This document shows positions 54,325-63,576 of a DNA stretch of 64,000 nt, piece after piece; positions within the stretch are counted from its first letter, which is position 1; each line of letters begins with the position of its first letter. This DNA is from an uncultured bacterium. GTDB lineage: Bacteria > Desulfobacterota > BSN033 > UBA1163. Where the stretch lies: the NCBI GenBank assembly GCA_938002255.1, contig CALLAL010000001.1, forward strand, positions 29,127 to 93,126, given 5' to 3'. Both the position numbers and the translations under genes were made by a program. Under the pieces are notes generated by a model, which made no database searches, was not told where the DNA came from, and saw nothing but the letters and a program-made list of their open reading frames with translations.

Positions 54325-55414
54325 TCGAAGGCTTCTCATCCATTTTGACTGGACCCTCATCGGGATGGTCCTGATCCTCGCCTCGATAGGGATTGTCAAC
54401 CTTTATAGTGTGACCTCCAATGGAGAGTCTTCAGGAATGCCCCTTTATTTAAAACAGGTTCTATGGTTGTTCATCGGTCTAACGGTGATGATGGGGATCG
54501 CCTTCATCGACTACCGATATTATCTTGATGTCGCTTATTTCGCCTATAGCGCCGTGCTCCTCCTTTTGATTTTTGTATTAGCCTATGGATTCATTACTTC
54601 AGGCGCCCAGCGATGGGTCAGATTAGGTTCTCTTACGTTTCAGCCTTCAGAATTTGTCAAGATTGCCCTTATCCTGGCACTGGCAAGTTTTTTTAAGAAA
54701 GCACCAGGAAGGGAAGGCTATTCATTGAGACACCTTCCTTTTCCCTTTCTCCTTCTCTCTGTTCCCATGGTGCTGATTCTCAAACAACCTGATCTTGGAA
54801 CAGCCATTATTCTCTTGCTGGTCTTCTTCTCCATTCTGGTTTTTGTCAAGATTCGTTGGACCACTTTCCTCACCTTTGGGGTTATTGGAGCCTCCATCCT
54901 TCCCCTCGTGTGGAGATTTCTGAAGGATTATCAAAAACGAAGAATCCTTACCTTCTTCAACCCCGATCTCGATCCTCTGGGAGCCAGTTATCACCTCATT
55001 CAATCCAAAATCGCTGTGGGATCAGGAGGGCTTCTGGGAAAAGGGTTTATGAAAGGGACACAGAGTCGGCTCGGTTTTTTACCTGAGCAACATACCGATT
55101 TTATTTTCTCCGCTCTCGGGGAAGAATGGGGGTTCATCGGATGTTTTGTGGTCATGGGTCTCTATTTTTTCTTAATTGTGTGGGGGTTACGCATCGCGGT
55201 GAGTTCAAAGGATCGTTACGGAGCCATTCTTTCCTTCGGAGTGGTGGCCATGCTCTTCTGGCATATTTGTATTAATATTGGAATGGTCTTGGGATTGATG
55301 CCTGTGGTGGGTATCCCCCTTCCTCTATTAAGCTACGGGGGGTCCTTTTTACTTTCCACGTTTATTGGAATTGGTTTTCTCCTCAATGTGAGTATGAGAA
55401 AATATCTTTTTTGA
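54317..55414 (+). CDS. rodA: Peptidoglycan glycosyltransferase RodA
   Basis: 365-aa SEDS-family membrane protein with about ten helices; conserved LILKQPDLGTAIILLLVF (Asp), TDFIFSALGEEWGFIG, and VVGIPLPLLSYGGSFL. Polymerises lipid II together with PBP2. Overlaps mrdA by eight bases. Confidence 0.95.
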   Translation: MIDRRLLIHFDWTLIGMVLILASIGIVNLYSVTSNGESSGMPLYLKQVLWLFIGLTVMMGIAFIDYRYYLDVAYFAYSAVLLLLIFVLAYGFITSGAQRWVRLGSLTFQPSEFVKIALILALASFFKKAPGREGYSLRHLPFPFLLLSVPMVLILKQPDLGTAIILLLVFFSILVFVKIRWTTFLTFGVIGASILPLVWRFLKDYQKRRILTFFNPDLDPLGASYHLIQSKIAVGSGGLLGKGFMKGTQSRLGFLPEQHTDFIFSALGEEWGFIGCFVVMGLYFFLIVWGLRIAVSSKDRYGAILSFGVVAMLFWHICINIGMVLGLMPVVGIPLPLLSYGGSFLLSTFIGIGFLLNVSMRKYLF

Positions 55415-55463
55415 ATGGGGATTTCAGAATATCCTTCCGACCTGCGCAATTCGCAATCCGAAA

Positions 55464-55883
55464 TTAGAAGGGAACGTCATCATCAGAGGGAGGAACGATG
55501 TCCGTGTCGATCTCCATCTCTTTATCAGGAAAGGAGCCTTCCACGGGTGCCCCTGCTGCTCCCAGCATTTGCATCTGTGTGGCAACGATCTCTGTCGTGA
55601 ATCTTCGATTTCCGTCTTTATCTTCCCAGGTTCTTGTTCTTAACCGACCCTCGATGTAAACCTGTTTCCCCTTGCTGAGGTACTGTCCGCAGATTTCAGC
55701 TAATCGACCGAAAGCCACAATCCGGTGCCATTCTGTAAGGGATACCTTTTCTCCAGAACGGTTTAACCGATTTTCTGTCGTGGCCATCCGAAAATTGGCA
55801 ACCTGGGTGCCACTGCTTAAAAATTTAACCTCAGGATCTGCTCCTAAGTGCCCGATGAGAATTACCTTATTTACTCCAGCCAT
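55464..55883 (-). CDS. ssb: Single-stranded DNA-binding protein
   Basis: 139-aa OB-fold protein: [97 protein letters not shown]. The acidic tail ends DDDVPF, the tip that binds partner proteins. ATG 55883 follows AAAAGGAGGGAAGG. Convergent with rodA. Confidence 0.96.
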   Translation of the reverse strand: MAGVNKVILIGHLGADPEVKFLSSGTQVANFRMATTENRLNRSGEKVSLTEWHRIVAFGRLAEICGQYLSKGKQVYIEGRLRTRTWEDKDGNRRFTTEIVATQMQMLGAAGAPVEGSFPDKEMEIDTDIVPPSDDDVPF

Positions 55884-56222
55884 CCTTCCCTCCTTTTAGG
55901 AATGGATTCGGTTGATCATAATTTTAATAGACATCCACCAAGCAAAAATCCATTCACATGGCAGTACCATAAAGGTCCTGTTTGATTGACACCTTACCAT
56001 TTCTATTTTTCTTTTTCAAGGAGATTTATCCAACCTTTGTACCTTCTCAACCATTGGGTATAATTGATTGAGAAGGGTCGGAAAGTTCCCCCTCCACAAC
56101 CTTGGATAGGAGATAGGATTCCCCCACAGAGGACGATCATCCTTTTTCTTTTCCCCTCAGGGTCTGTACATGGGTGTTTAAAATATATTGACGTCCCTTC
56201 CATTATATATTAACTTTAATTT
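55884..56222. other. Intergenic region between ssb and the TlpA-like gene
   Basis: 339 bp without a gene. It holds CCTTCTCAA (56042-56050) and its inverted copy (56068-56076), then about 35 bp (56070-56110) resembling an internal part of the 226-bp MITE (GGTCGGAAAGTTCCCCCTCC against GGTTGGAACGTTCCCCCTCC), probably a decayed fragment. Confidence 0.45.
56188..56216 (+). promoter_or_regulatory. Promoter of the TlpA-like gene, possibly leaderless
   Basis: TTGACG (56188-56193), 17-bp spacer, TAACTT (56211-56216). The normal start distance would put the first base at or next to the ATG at 56223, which has no ribosome site before it. Confidence 0.45.
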
Positions 56223-56807
56223 ATGAAGTTAATGAGTGTATCGATCCGATGGGTCATTGCAGTCTTTTTCGTCACATTGACGTTTTCTATTACCCCCCCT
56301 CTCATTTCTCCGGCCAAAGAGAACGTTGAGGCGCCCCGAAAGTCTTCTGCTTGTGATACGTTTGGCGTCCAAAGATTTCAGACCAAAAAGGAAGCTCCTG
56401 CCTTCTCTCTTAAAAATCTGGAGGGAAAACAGGTGACCCTGAACGATTATTCTGGAAGGCCGCTCCTCCTTTTTTTCTGGGCTTCCTGGTGTCCTGCCTG
56501 CAAAGAGGATCTCCCTCTGCTTGAAAAATTTTTTGAAAAGAACCGGGGTCAATTTGAGATTCTGACAGTTGCCATCGACGGAGAAAAAGAAAAAAGGATC
56601 AAAAGTCTCGTGAAAGATCTTCAGACGAACCTTCCTGTGCTATTGGATAAAAAAGAGGCTGTGGCACGAACCTATGGGGTCAGGATGATTCCCACTGCTT
56701 TTTTCATCAATGGGCAAGGAGGAATCTTAGGGATGATTGTCGGTCAGAGGGATTGGTGTTCGTCGGAGGCTCACTGGGCTATCCAAGAGTTGCTGAACCT
56801 ACGTTGA
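56223..56807 (+). CDS. TlpA/ResA-like thioredoxin-fold protein, exported
   Basis: 194 aa. N-terminal hydrophobic segment (WVIAVFFVTLTFSITPPLISPA) acts as signal or anchor. Thioredoxin fold with active site FWASWCPACKEDLPLLEKF (WCPAC), followed by the cis-Pro region MIPTAFFINGQGGI. Additional cysteines are at CDTF near residue 44 and DWCSSEAH near the C-terminus. Members reduce disulfides in the periplasm, for example in cytochrome c maturation. An internal ATG at 56232 is an alternative start. Confidence 0.88.
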   Translation: MKLMSVSIRWVIAVFFVTLTFSITPPLISPAKENVEAPRKSSACDTFGVQRFQTKKEAPAFSLKNLEGKQVTLNDYSGRPLLLFFWASWCPACKEDLPLLEKFFEKNRGQFEILTVAIDGEKEKRIKSLVKDLQTNLPVLLDKKEAVARTYGVRMIPTAFFINGQGGILGMIVGQRDWCSSEAHWAIQELLNLR

Positions 56808-56900
56808 CAGAGCATCCTTTTTTATATATGATTCACTCCATTATCTATTCCCTATTTCACATGACTCGATGTTCAAAAGATCAGGATAAAGGGACGTGAT

Positions 56901-59234
56901 GTGAAGTTTCTCTCTAAATCAGAAACCATTTCTATTCCCCAACGCTTAACCTTCATCCCCTTAAAGGATGCGGTTATCTTTCCTCATGTCGTGGCCCCTC
57001 TCTTCTTCCAATCCGATGAAATTTTAGCGGTCCTGAACCGATCGGCGTTAGAGCATTCCCTGATTGGTTGTGCTTATCCCCGTGCAACCCTGTCCAAGGA
57101 CATTCATTCCAAAAACTTTCTCCCCATTGGAACGGTCTGCAGAGTTCTGGAGCTCGTTCGATTGCCCAATCGGGGGATCAAAATCTTTTTTGAAGGTCTT
57201 TCGAGGGTTATGATTCAGAACCTTGTTCCGGATCCTCCTTACTTCCGAGCCGATGTGAGGGAGATTACAGACACCGAAGAAACCTCCCCTTTTTCAGACA
57301 CTCTGGTCCAGAGTGTCGGAATGCTCTTTAAAATTTCTCTCTCTGCCGGAAGAATGATTTCCAACGATGTCTTTAAAACTCTGGATCAGATCGAATCTCC
57401 GGGGAGATTGGCTGATCTCATCACCCTTACTCTCCGTCTTGGATTACGGGAGCAGCAAGAAATTTTTGAAACCATCGATCCTCTTTCAAGGTTGAAGAAA
57501 GCCTTTGACCTCTTCCGCCAGGAATTTCCATCCTTTTCTTTTAGACCTTCGCCTTTTTTAACCTCTTCCAAAGAAACCGCGAAATCCCAAAGGGAACATC
57601 CGCTTAGGCCTCTGACCAGAGGATGGCGCGAACCCGCAGAGGAAGACCCTTACGTTACCGAGATTCAAGAACTTCGTGAGAAGGTTCTGGCGGCTGGGAT
57701 GCCTTTTAACGTAGAGGAAATTGCCCTTAAAGAAATACAACGCCTCGAACGGATGAATCCGATTTCGGCAGAATATACCGTGTCAAGAACCTATCTCGAC
57801 TATCTCATTCATATGCCATGGCATCAGAAGACCCAGGACAACCTCGACCTGGAAAGGGCACAGGCTGTTTTAAATGAAGACCATTATGATCTTGAAAAGG
57901 TAAAGGATCGAATTCTCGAATTTTTAGCCGTCAAGAAGATGAAAGATCCGATGAAGGGGCCCATCCTCTGTTTTGTAGGCCCGCCGGGTGTAGGAAAAAC
58001 CTCCCTCGGGCGTTCCATTGCACGTGCCCTGGGACGTAAATTCATTCGCGTCTCGCTCGGAGGCATTCGAGATGAAGCAGAAATTCGTGGTCACCGGAGG
58101 ACCTATGTTGGCGCTCTTCCTGGGAGGATTATTCAGGAAATGAAACGGGCTGGAACCTGTAATCCAGTCTTCATGCTCGACGAAATTGATAAGATAGGAC
58201 AGGATGTCCGTGGGGATCCAGCCGCCGCCCTTCTGGAAGCTTTGGACCCAGAACAGAATTTTTCTTTTACGGACCATTATCTAGATGTTCCTTTTGATCT
58301 TTCCCACGTTCTTTTCATTACAACGGCCAACACGCTTGCCCCCATTCCCCCTGCACTCTTAGATCGGATGGAGGTAATTTCCCTGCCCGGATACACGGAA
58401 GAAGAAAAGGAGAAGATTGCCTTTCAGTTCCTCATTCCTCATCAAAAAGAAGAGAATGGCCTCAAAGATTATTCGGTGGCTTTCACTGAAGGAGCCATTT
58501 CTAAAATCATCTGTGAATATACCCGTGAGGCCGGCGTGAGGAATCTCGAACGAGAGATTGCGACGATTTTAAGGAAAATTGCAAAAGAAGTTGCGATGGG
58601 ACATCCCCAAATAGAAAGGATTGACGAATCTGTCGTAGAAAACCTTCTTGGACCTAAAAAATTTTTACGCGAGGTCGCTCAAGAGCAAGACCGTGTCGGA
58701 GTAGCAACTGGACTTGCGTGGACAGAGAATGGAGGGGATATCCTTTTCATTGAGACTTCCAAGATGAAGGGAGATCATGGGTTAATTCTTACCGGCTCCC
58801 TCGGAGAGGTGATGAAAGAATCAGCACAGGCGGCTCTCTCCTACCTTCGGGCTAATGCAGACCTGCTGGACGTTTCACCGGATTTTTTTCAACAATGGGA
58901 CATTCACATTCATATCCCGGCAGGAGCAACTCCAAAGGATGGACCATCCGCTGGAATTGCCATTGCCGTTGCTGTCCTCTCTCTGCTCAAGGAGCGATCT
59001 GTCCCCTGCCATGTGGCGATGACAGGGGAACTGACCCTCAGTGGAAGAGTGTTACCCGTGGGAGGGGTCAAGGAGAAGATCCTGGCGGGTCGAAGAGCTG
59101 GGGTCAAAACCATTATCCTTCCCAAGAAGAATGAAGAAAATCTCGAAGATATCCCTGATTATGTCAAGCAGGAGATGACCTTCCTTCTGACCGAACATAT
59201 TCAGGAGGTTTTCGATTTTGTTCTCTCCTCTTAG
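56901..59234 (+). CDS. lon: ATP-dependent protease Lon
   Basis: 777-aa cytoplasmic AAA+ protease. LonN substrate domain at about 15-205 (RLTFIPLKDAVIFPHVVAPLFF), Walker A GPPGVGKTSLGRSIARALGRKF, SLGGIRDEAEIRGHRRTYVGALPGRIIQ, Walker B VFMLDEIDKIG, and the Ser-Lys protease dyad in KDGPSAGIAIAVAV and GGVKEKILAGRRAG. GTG 56901 follows AAAGGGACGTGAT. Confidence 0.96.
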   Translation: MKFLSKSETISIPQRLTFIPLKDAVIFPHVVAPLFFQSDEILAVLNRSALEHSLIGCAYPRATLSKDIHSKNFLPIGTVCRVLELVRLPNRGIKIFFEGLSRVMIQNLVPDPPYFRADVREITDTEETSPFSDTLVQSVGMLFKISLSAGRMISNDVFKTLDQIESPGRLADLITLTLRLGLREQQEIFETIDPLSRLKKAFDLFRQEFPSFSFRPSPFLTSSKETAKSQREHPLRPLTRGWREPAEEDPYVTEIQELREKVLAAGMPFNVEEIALKEIQRLERMNPISAEYTVSRTYLDYLIHMPWHQKTQDNLDLERAQAVLNEDHYDLEKVKDRILEFLAVKKMKDPMKGPILCFVGPPGVGKTSLGRSIARALGRKFIRVSLGGIRDEAEIRGHRRTYVGALPGRIIQEMKRAGTCNPVFMLDEIDKIGQDVRGDPAAALLEALDPEQNFSFTDHYLDVPFDLSHVLFITTANTLAPIPPALLDRMEVISLPGYTEEEKEKIAFQFLIPHQKEENGLKDYSVAFTEGAISKIICEYTREAGVRNLEREIATILRKIAKEVAMGHPQIERIDESVVENLLGPKKFLREVAQEQDRVGVATGLAWTENGGDILFIETSKMKGDHGLILTGSLGEVMKESAQAALSYLRANADLLDVSPDFFQQWDIHIHIPAGATPKDGPSAGIAIAVAVLSLLKERSVPCHVAMTGELTLSGRVLPVGGVKEKILAGRRAGVKTIILPKKNEENLEDIPDYVKQEMTFLLTEHIQEVFDFVLSS

Positions 59235-59302
59235 GGAAGATTCGAACCTGACCTTTCGGTGAAATCCTCAAAACAGAGGATGAAACATCCATCGCTGCAA
59301 AC

Positions 59303-60199
59303 ATGGCTTCCTATAAAGCCGGTTTTATCTCCATCTTAGGGAGACCCAACGTCGGGAAATCCACCCTATTCAATCGGATGATTGGAGAGAAGCTTTCCAT
59401 TATCACTCCGAAGCCACAGACAACACGTCATCGAATCCTTGGCATCAAACATATCGAGGGAGGCCAACTCATCTTTCTTGACACCCCGGGCATTCATGAA
59501 GGCCGATCTGAGTTAAACAAACGAATGGTTCAGACGGCCATCGCTTCCGGCTGGGATGCGGATGTCCTTCTCTATCTCATCGAAGCCGTCTCCCCTCGGG
59601 TTGAAGACGATGAAAAAATGCTCCGTACTCTTAAGGAAAGCAGGGGAGTTCCCTTTTTGGTGATCAATAAGATTGATTTGGTTCGGCGCGAAACCCTCCT
59701 CCCTTTGATCGATCAGTATCAGAGGCTTCATCCTTTTGAAAAGATCATTCCCATATCAGCGATGACAGGAGATGGAGTGGACCTCTTGGTGAATGAGATT
59801 CTCAACTATCTTCCGGAATCCCCGCCCTATTATCCGGAAGACATCTATACAGATCAGACCGAGAGATCGATTGCAAGTGAGATGATTCGGGAGAAAATCA
59901 TTCAACAGACTTTTCAGGAGCTTCCTTATGCCACTGCCGTGAAGATAGAGTCCTTTAAGGAACATTCCGAAAAAAACTTGGTGGTTATTCAAGCAACACT
60001 CTACGTCGAAAAGGAGTCTCAAAAGAAGATCCTCATCGGTAAAGGGGGGCAGAAATTAAAGAGAATAGGGGAGGAGGCGCGGAGGGAGATTGAAACCTTT
60101 TTGGGTAAAAAAGTTTTTTTAGAGTTATGGGTGAAAGTTGAAAAGGATTGGACGAGAAACCCCCATATTCTTGATGAACTGGGTTATATCACTCATTAG
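59303..60199 (+). CDS. era: GTPase Era
   Basis: 298-aa GTPase assisting 16S rRNA maturation and 30S assembly. G1 GRPNVGKSTLFN, G3 DTPGIHEG, G4 NKIDLV, and a C-terminal KH domain with LIGKGGQKLKRIGEEARREIETFLGKKVFLELWVKVEKDW. 68 bp after lon. Confidence 0.96.
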   Translation: MASYKAGFISILGRPNVGKSTLFNRMIGEKLSIITPKPQTTRHRILGIKHIEGGQLIFLDTPGIHEGRSELNKRMVQTAIASGWDADVLLYLIEAVSPRVEDDEKMLRTLKESRGVPFLVINKIDLVRRETLLPLIDQYQRLHPFEKIIPISAMTGDGVDLLVNEILNYLPESPPYYPEDIYTDQTERSIASEMIREKIIQQTFQELPYATAVKIESFKEHSEKNLVVIQATLYVEKESQKKILIGKGGQKLKRIGEEARREIETFLGKKVFLELWVKVEKDWTRNPHILDELGYITH

Positions 60200-60327
60200 A
60201 CATCCCTCTTTTCCTTCTGAGGTAAAAAGATCGGCATCAGAGATAACATAGATAAAATGCACATCGGACCTTGCCTGTGTAACAGCCAAAGATAGACACA
60301 TGGAGTGACCCCTTCCGGAGGTGATCG

Positions 60328-61089
60328 TTGGAGGATCGGGAGAGGGAAACCTTAGGTGGATTTCTGAAAAGAGAACGGGAGTTACGGAACCTCTCTTTGG
60401 AAGACATGGCGAGAATGACGAAAGTGAGGAGACACTTGCTTCTTGCCATTGAGGAGGACCGATATGAAACGCTCCCTTCTCCCATTTATGTGAAAGGGTT
60501 TCTTTCTGCCTATGCAAAAGCTGTCGGGATTGAACCAGAATCGGTTTTAAATCGTTATGAGCAGACCATAAAAGAAGGGTTCAAAAAAGAGCCGCTTGTC
60601 TATATGGCTCAACAGAAGGAAAAGAAATTTTTTAAAAAAGTTTTTAAGAGCAGACAGAGTTGGATCGTTTTAGGTGTTACGGCTATAAGCCTTCTTCTCT
60701 CCTTTTGCCTCCACCCTTATCTTTATGGCCCTTCGTGGGAAACACCCTATCAAAGACAGCAAGACCCAACGACTTTAAGTCTCCCAGTTACCGAGGAGAC
60801 CGAAGTGGCTTCACGTCCAGAAGAACAGGGATCTATTTCGATTGCACTGAAGGCGGTAGAAAAGACCTGGGCCCAGATTCACACCGATGGCCGGTTGGAG
60901 GAAGAGGTCCTCTTCCAACCGGGAGAGGGGAAGTCTTATCAGGGGACACACGAGATTGAGGTGTGGATTGGAAATGCAGGCGGCCTCGAGATTGTCTTCG
61001 ATGGAAAGAAGCTGGATAGATTTGGAAAGTCAGGAGAAGTGGTCCGATTGGTTTTCACCCGGGAGGGGGTGAAAAGGAAGGAAAGTTAA
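60328..61089 (+). CDS. rodZ: RodZ-like helix-turn-helix membrane protein
   Basis: 253 aa; TTG 60328 is supported by GGAGGTGATCG directly upstream. N-terminal cytoplasmic HTH (LGGFLKRERELRNLSLEDMARMTKVRRHLLLAIEEDRYETLPSPIYVKGFLSAYAKAVG), one membrane helix at about 112-130 (WIVLGVTAISLLLSFCLHPYLY), and a C-terminal periplasmic domain (ISIALKAVEKTWAQIHTDGRLEEEVLFQPGEGKSYQGTHEIEVWIGNAGGLEIVFDGKKL) of the DUF4115 type. RodZ ties MreB to the wall machinery, which fits the mre cluster about 10 kb away. Confidence 0.87.
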   Translation: MEDRERETLGGFLKRERELRNLSLEDMARMTKVRRHLLLAIEEDRYETLPSPIYVKGFLSAYAKAVGIEPESVLNRYEQTIKEGFKKEPLVYMAQQKEKKFFKKVFKSRQSWIVLGVTAISLLLSFCLHPYLYGPSWETPYQRQQDPTTLSLPVTEETEVASRPEEQGSISIALKAVEKTWAQIHTDGRLEEEVLFQPGEGKSYQGTHEIEVWIGNAGGLEIVFDGKKLDRFGKSGEVVRLVFTREGVKRKES

Positions 61090-61132
61090 AAAGAGGGAAT
61101 TCCATCAATCCATTTAAGGAGGGAAAAGGCAC

Positions 61133-61624
61133 ATGCCCCGTTATCACGACGAAGAAGAGAGAGAAAAAATTTCTTGGAGGGAGATCGATCGGAGGAAAGA
61201 TCGAAGTCCACACGTACCAAAAGAACCACCTCTGGACCGAGAGAGAAGCCGTCGTTCGGAGTGGGTGATGAAGAAGTATCGAAAAGAGGCGGATAAACTC
61301 TTTATGGGAAAAAAAGGGACAAAAAAACACAAGAAAGCTCATGAAAACATTGATCGTCTTCACGGCACAGATCAATTTGACGAAGCAGTCAAAACCTATC
61401 TGGACCAGTATGGTCTGCCTGACGATTGGCACACCCTCTCTCTTCTTCTGGACTATTCAGATCCAGAAAAGGTTTTGGAAGCCATCCAGGCTATGAAACC
61501 TCTTTACGAGGGGAGATCGACGATGGAGAAACAAGGCTTTAAGGCGAAGTTGGATATTCTCGCAATGACCGCAAACCACAGTGACCTCCGGGATGCGGCC
61601 GAAGAGGTGTTGAAAACTTTGTAA
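61133..61624 (+). CDS. Hypothetical protein, 163 aa, charged
   Basis: Not recognised. ATG 61133 follows AAGGAGGGAAAAGGCAC, a strong ribosome site. The first 70 residues are highly charged and probably disordered; the rest (about 75-163, LDQYGLPDDWHTLSLLLDYSDPEKVLEAIQAMKPLYEGRSTMEKQGFKAKLDILAMTANHSDLRDAAEEVLKTL) looks like a compact helical domain. Probably co-transcribed with the RodZ-like gene 43 bp upstream. Confidence 0.75.
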   Translation: MPRYHDEEEREKISWREIDRRKDRSPHVPKEPPLDRERSRRSEWVMKKYRKEADKLFMGKKGTKKHKKAHENIDRLHGTDQFDEAVKTYLDQYGLPDDWHTLSLLLDYSDPEKVLEAIQAMKPLYEGRSTMEKQGFKAKLDILAMTANHSDLRDAAEEVLKTL

Positions 61625-61648
61625 TGTTGCCTTTTAGGGGTTGCAACA

Positions 61649-61780
61649 TCAGCCTTTAGGACGTTTACTCCGTGGACATTTGAAAGGGGTTTTCAAAGAA
61701 GGTCGGTCATACTTCTTCTGACGCAAGCGTTCAAATCTTTTCTGCTCACCATACTTTCCGAAGCGTCCGCTTTTTTTCAT
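61649..61780 (-). CDS. Small basic protein, 43 aa
   Basis: Too short for routine gene calling. The ATG at 61778-61780 follows the aldo/keto reductase stop after a single base (TGA-G-ATG), suggesting translational coupling. The product begins MKKSGRFGKYGEQKRFERLR and is about one third Lys plus Arg, like a nucleic-acid-binding tail or ribosome-associated peptide. Function unknown. Confidence 0.45.
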   Translation of the reverse strand: MKKSGRFGKYGEQKRFERLRQKKYDRPSLKTPFKCPRSKRPKG

Positions 61781-61781
61781 C

Positions 61782-62630
61782 TCATAATTTATAGTACATC
61801 ATTTCACGGGCATAGGACTTCACCTTTTGAAGGATTATATTTTGGTCCACTTGCCCCATCGGCTGAAAGGTCTGAGCGATTTTGACATTCATCTCCAACT
61901 GTTCAACGTTGTCACAACCTACCACAGTCGCTGAAATGGGTTGAGTCATGGCATAGTGGAGAAACATTTCCACGGCCTCGTTTCCGAAAATCTTGATACA
62001 GACCCCTCGCGAGAGGGTTTTCATTCCAAGAATTCCCATTCCTTTGTTCAGGGCTTTAGGGAGGACCTCTTCGAGAAATGACCAGTAATGAGGCTCAGCC
62101 GGATTGACCGGCATCAGAACAACATCAAAAGGGAAAAGGTCAAGGGTGCGAGAGAGGATGGTCGGATTTCGGTGTCCAGAAATTCCAATAAATCGAACCA
62201 ATTTATTTCGTTTCGCTGCCTCGAAGGATTTAATTGCTCCATTGTTGCTAAAAATCTGTTCGATATCCCTGGGCGATCTTACATCATGGACCATCCATAA
62301 ATCGAGAAAATCCGTTTTCATGTTTTTAAGAGTCACTTCCAAGTGTTTGAGAGCCCCTTCTGCACTTCTTTCATGGGATTTGCTCGCCAGAAAGATCTCT
62401 CTTCGCCTCTCCCCTAAAGCAAGGCCATAATAGAGCTCGCTGCTGGCGTAGGCTCGGGCCGATTCGAAATAGGTTATTCCCAGATCGAGTGCACGGCGAA
62501 TGAGAGAAATTGCTTTTTCCTCTTCGTCATGAGTTCTGAGAATTCCTTCCCCTCCCAGTCCGAGGATAGAAATCTCAGCACCTGTTTTTCCGAGAGGTCT
62601 TTTAGGGAGAACATATTGTCCTACACGCAT
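61782..62630 (-). CDS. Aldo/keto reductase family protein
   Basis: 282-aa NAD(P)H-dependent oxidoreductase fold: LGKTGAEISILGLGGEGI, LDLGITYFESARAYASSELYYGLAL, EIFLASKSHERS (Lys of the tetrad), DFLDLWMVHDV (His), and VVGCDNVEQLEMNVKIAQTFQPM near the end. The Tyr of ARAY is present, but the usual FDTA aspartate is Glu here (FESA). Some members of this clade carry a C-terminal Fe-S domain; this one does not. Confidence 0.88.
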   Translation of the reverse strand: MRVGQYVLPKRPLGKTGAEISILGLGGEGILRTHDEEEKAISLIRRALDLGITYFESARAYASSELYYGLALGERRREIFLASKSHERSAEGALKHLEVTLKNMKTDFLDLWMVHDVRSPRDIEQIFSNNGAIKSFEAAKRNKLVRFIGISGHRNPTILSRTLDLFPFDVVLMPVNPAEPHYWSFLEEVLPKALNKGMGILGMKTLSRGVCIKIFGNEAVEMFLHYAMTQPISATVVGCDNVEQLEMNVKIAQTFQPMGQVDQNIILQKVKSYAREMMYYKL

Positions 62631-62775
62631 AGAAGTCTCTCCTGTATTTCCTTAAATTTTTCCTTAACACGATTTTCTTCGACAATCAATCTTTCAAAAA
62701 ACAGAAGGTGGTGTACAAAATAGGCAGTAAGAGTGATCGGGAGGAAATTCCGTGTGACAAGATGAACCAATAAAT

Positions 62776-62828
62776 TGGTGGAGCTGAACGGGATCGAACC
62801 GTCGACCTGTCGATTCGATCGTTCTCCC
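62776..62828 (-). pseudogene. tRNA-Ala fragment (3' half, damaged anticodon arm)
   Basis: The first 33 bases (62776-62808) are identical to the 3' end of the intact tRNA-Ala at 63101: CCA end, acceptor strand and T arm. The sequence then passes into an anticodon arm about five bases too short and stops at GGGAGAA of the D arm. No functional tRNA can form. Confidence 0.8.
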
Positions 62829-62838
62829 TTCAGAGACT

Positions 62839-63084
62839 TTATAAGATTCCTTTGGCTTTCAGTTCTAACCTTCCCTGAATTGACTTAAAGTGATGTTCTC
62901 TGAGAATAGCTTCGGAGCGAGTTAGAAATTCTTCCTGATAGATGAGTCTCCAGGGTCTCTTTTTTCTCGTAGAGAGACTTTTCCCGTTATTATGTTCGAA
63001 GAGCCTTTTATCAAGGTTGGAAGTGTGGCCTACGTAAGAAGAACCGTCTGATTCACTCTTAAGAACATAAACAAAATAAGGCAT
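62839..63084 (-). CDS. GIY-YIG nuclease-domain protein, 81 aa
   Basis: Single-domain GIY-YIG endonuclease fold of the UPF0213/URI group. YFVYVLKSESDGSSYVGHTSNLDKRLFEHNNG holds the two tyrosine motifs (VYV, YVG), the catalytic Arg (R27) and His; LTRSEAILREHHFK supplies the metal-binding Glu, probably E63. The ATG lies 16 bp after the CCA end of the intact tRNA-Ala on the same strand and has no Shine-Dalgarno sequence, so it would be expressed from the tRNA transcript. A tRNA-Ala fragment follows 10 bp after its stop. Such small nucleases can behave as selfish or homing-like genes; a DNA repair role is the alternative. Confidence 0.88.
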   Translation of the reverse strand: MPYFVYVLKSESDGSSYVGHTSNLDKRLFEHNNGKSLSTRKKRPWRLIYQEEFLTRSEAILREHHFKSIQGRLELKAKGIL

Positions 63085-63100
63085 GAAGAAATAGAAGAAT

Positions 63101-63176
<76 letters not shown>

Positions 63177-63291
63177 ACCTAAGCTTAGAATAATTGAAAA
63201 AAATTTATGCTAATCTTCTTATGTTGAGCAAGAGGTCCTTATATTAATCCTAACATTTTGTTCTAAAGCGTTAAAAATAGTTACTACCTAC

Positions 63292-63333
63292 GACCTGTCG
63301 ATACGACCGCTCTCCCAGCTGAGCTACAGCCCC
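63292..63333 (-). pseudogene. tRNA-Ala fragment (5' half, damaged anticodon arm)
   Basis: Contains the tRNA-Ala 5' strand, D arm (GGGGCTGTAGCTCAGCTGGG) and an anticodon arm shortened by about five bases, then breaks off after AGGTCG. Its 25 bases 63292-63316 match 62804-62828 of the other fragment at 22 positions, including the same deletion. Confidence 0.8.
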
Positions 63334-63459
63334 ACCTGATTTTGAAAATAGATTAACATAGAAAAAGAAAAATTGTCAATTTTGATTTTAAATGATGGGT
63401 TTATTTAACTCAACCTTAGATTTGACTTCGATCATAATTTTTTTTATATTGATCTTTGT

Positions 63460-63548
63460 GCCGGAGTGGTGAAACTGGTAGACGCACGGGACTCAAAATC
63501 CCGCGGGGCTCACACCCCGTGTCGGTTCGACTCCGACCTCCGGCACCA
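63460..63548 (+). tRNA. tRNA-Leu (anticodon CAA)
   Basis: Class II tRNA: acceptor GCCGGAG/CTCCGGC, anticodon stem CGGGA/TCCCG with loop CTCAAAA (CAA at 34-36, reads TTG), long variable arm CGGGGCTCACACCCCG, T arm GTCGGTTCGACTCCGAC, CCA encoded. Confidence 0.96.
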
Positions 63549-63576
63549 ATTTTTTCTTCCAGGATCCTTTACCCAC

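Noticed and set aside
62529..62723. Plus-strand 64-codon frame antisense to the aldo/keto reductase start
   Set aside because: Shadow of the real gene; no motif and no ribosome site.
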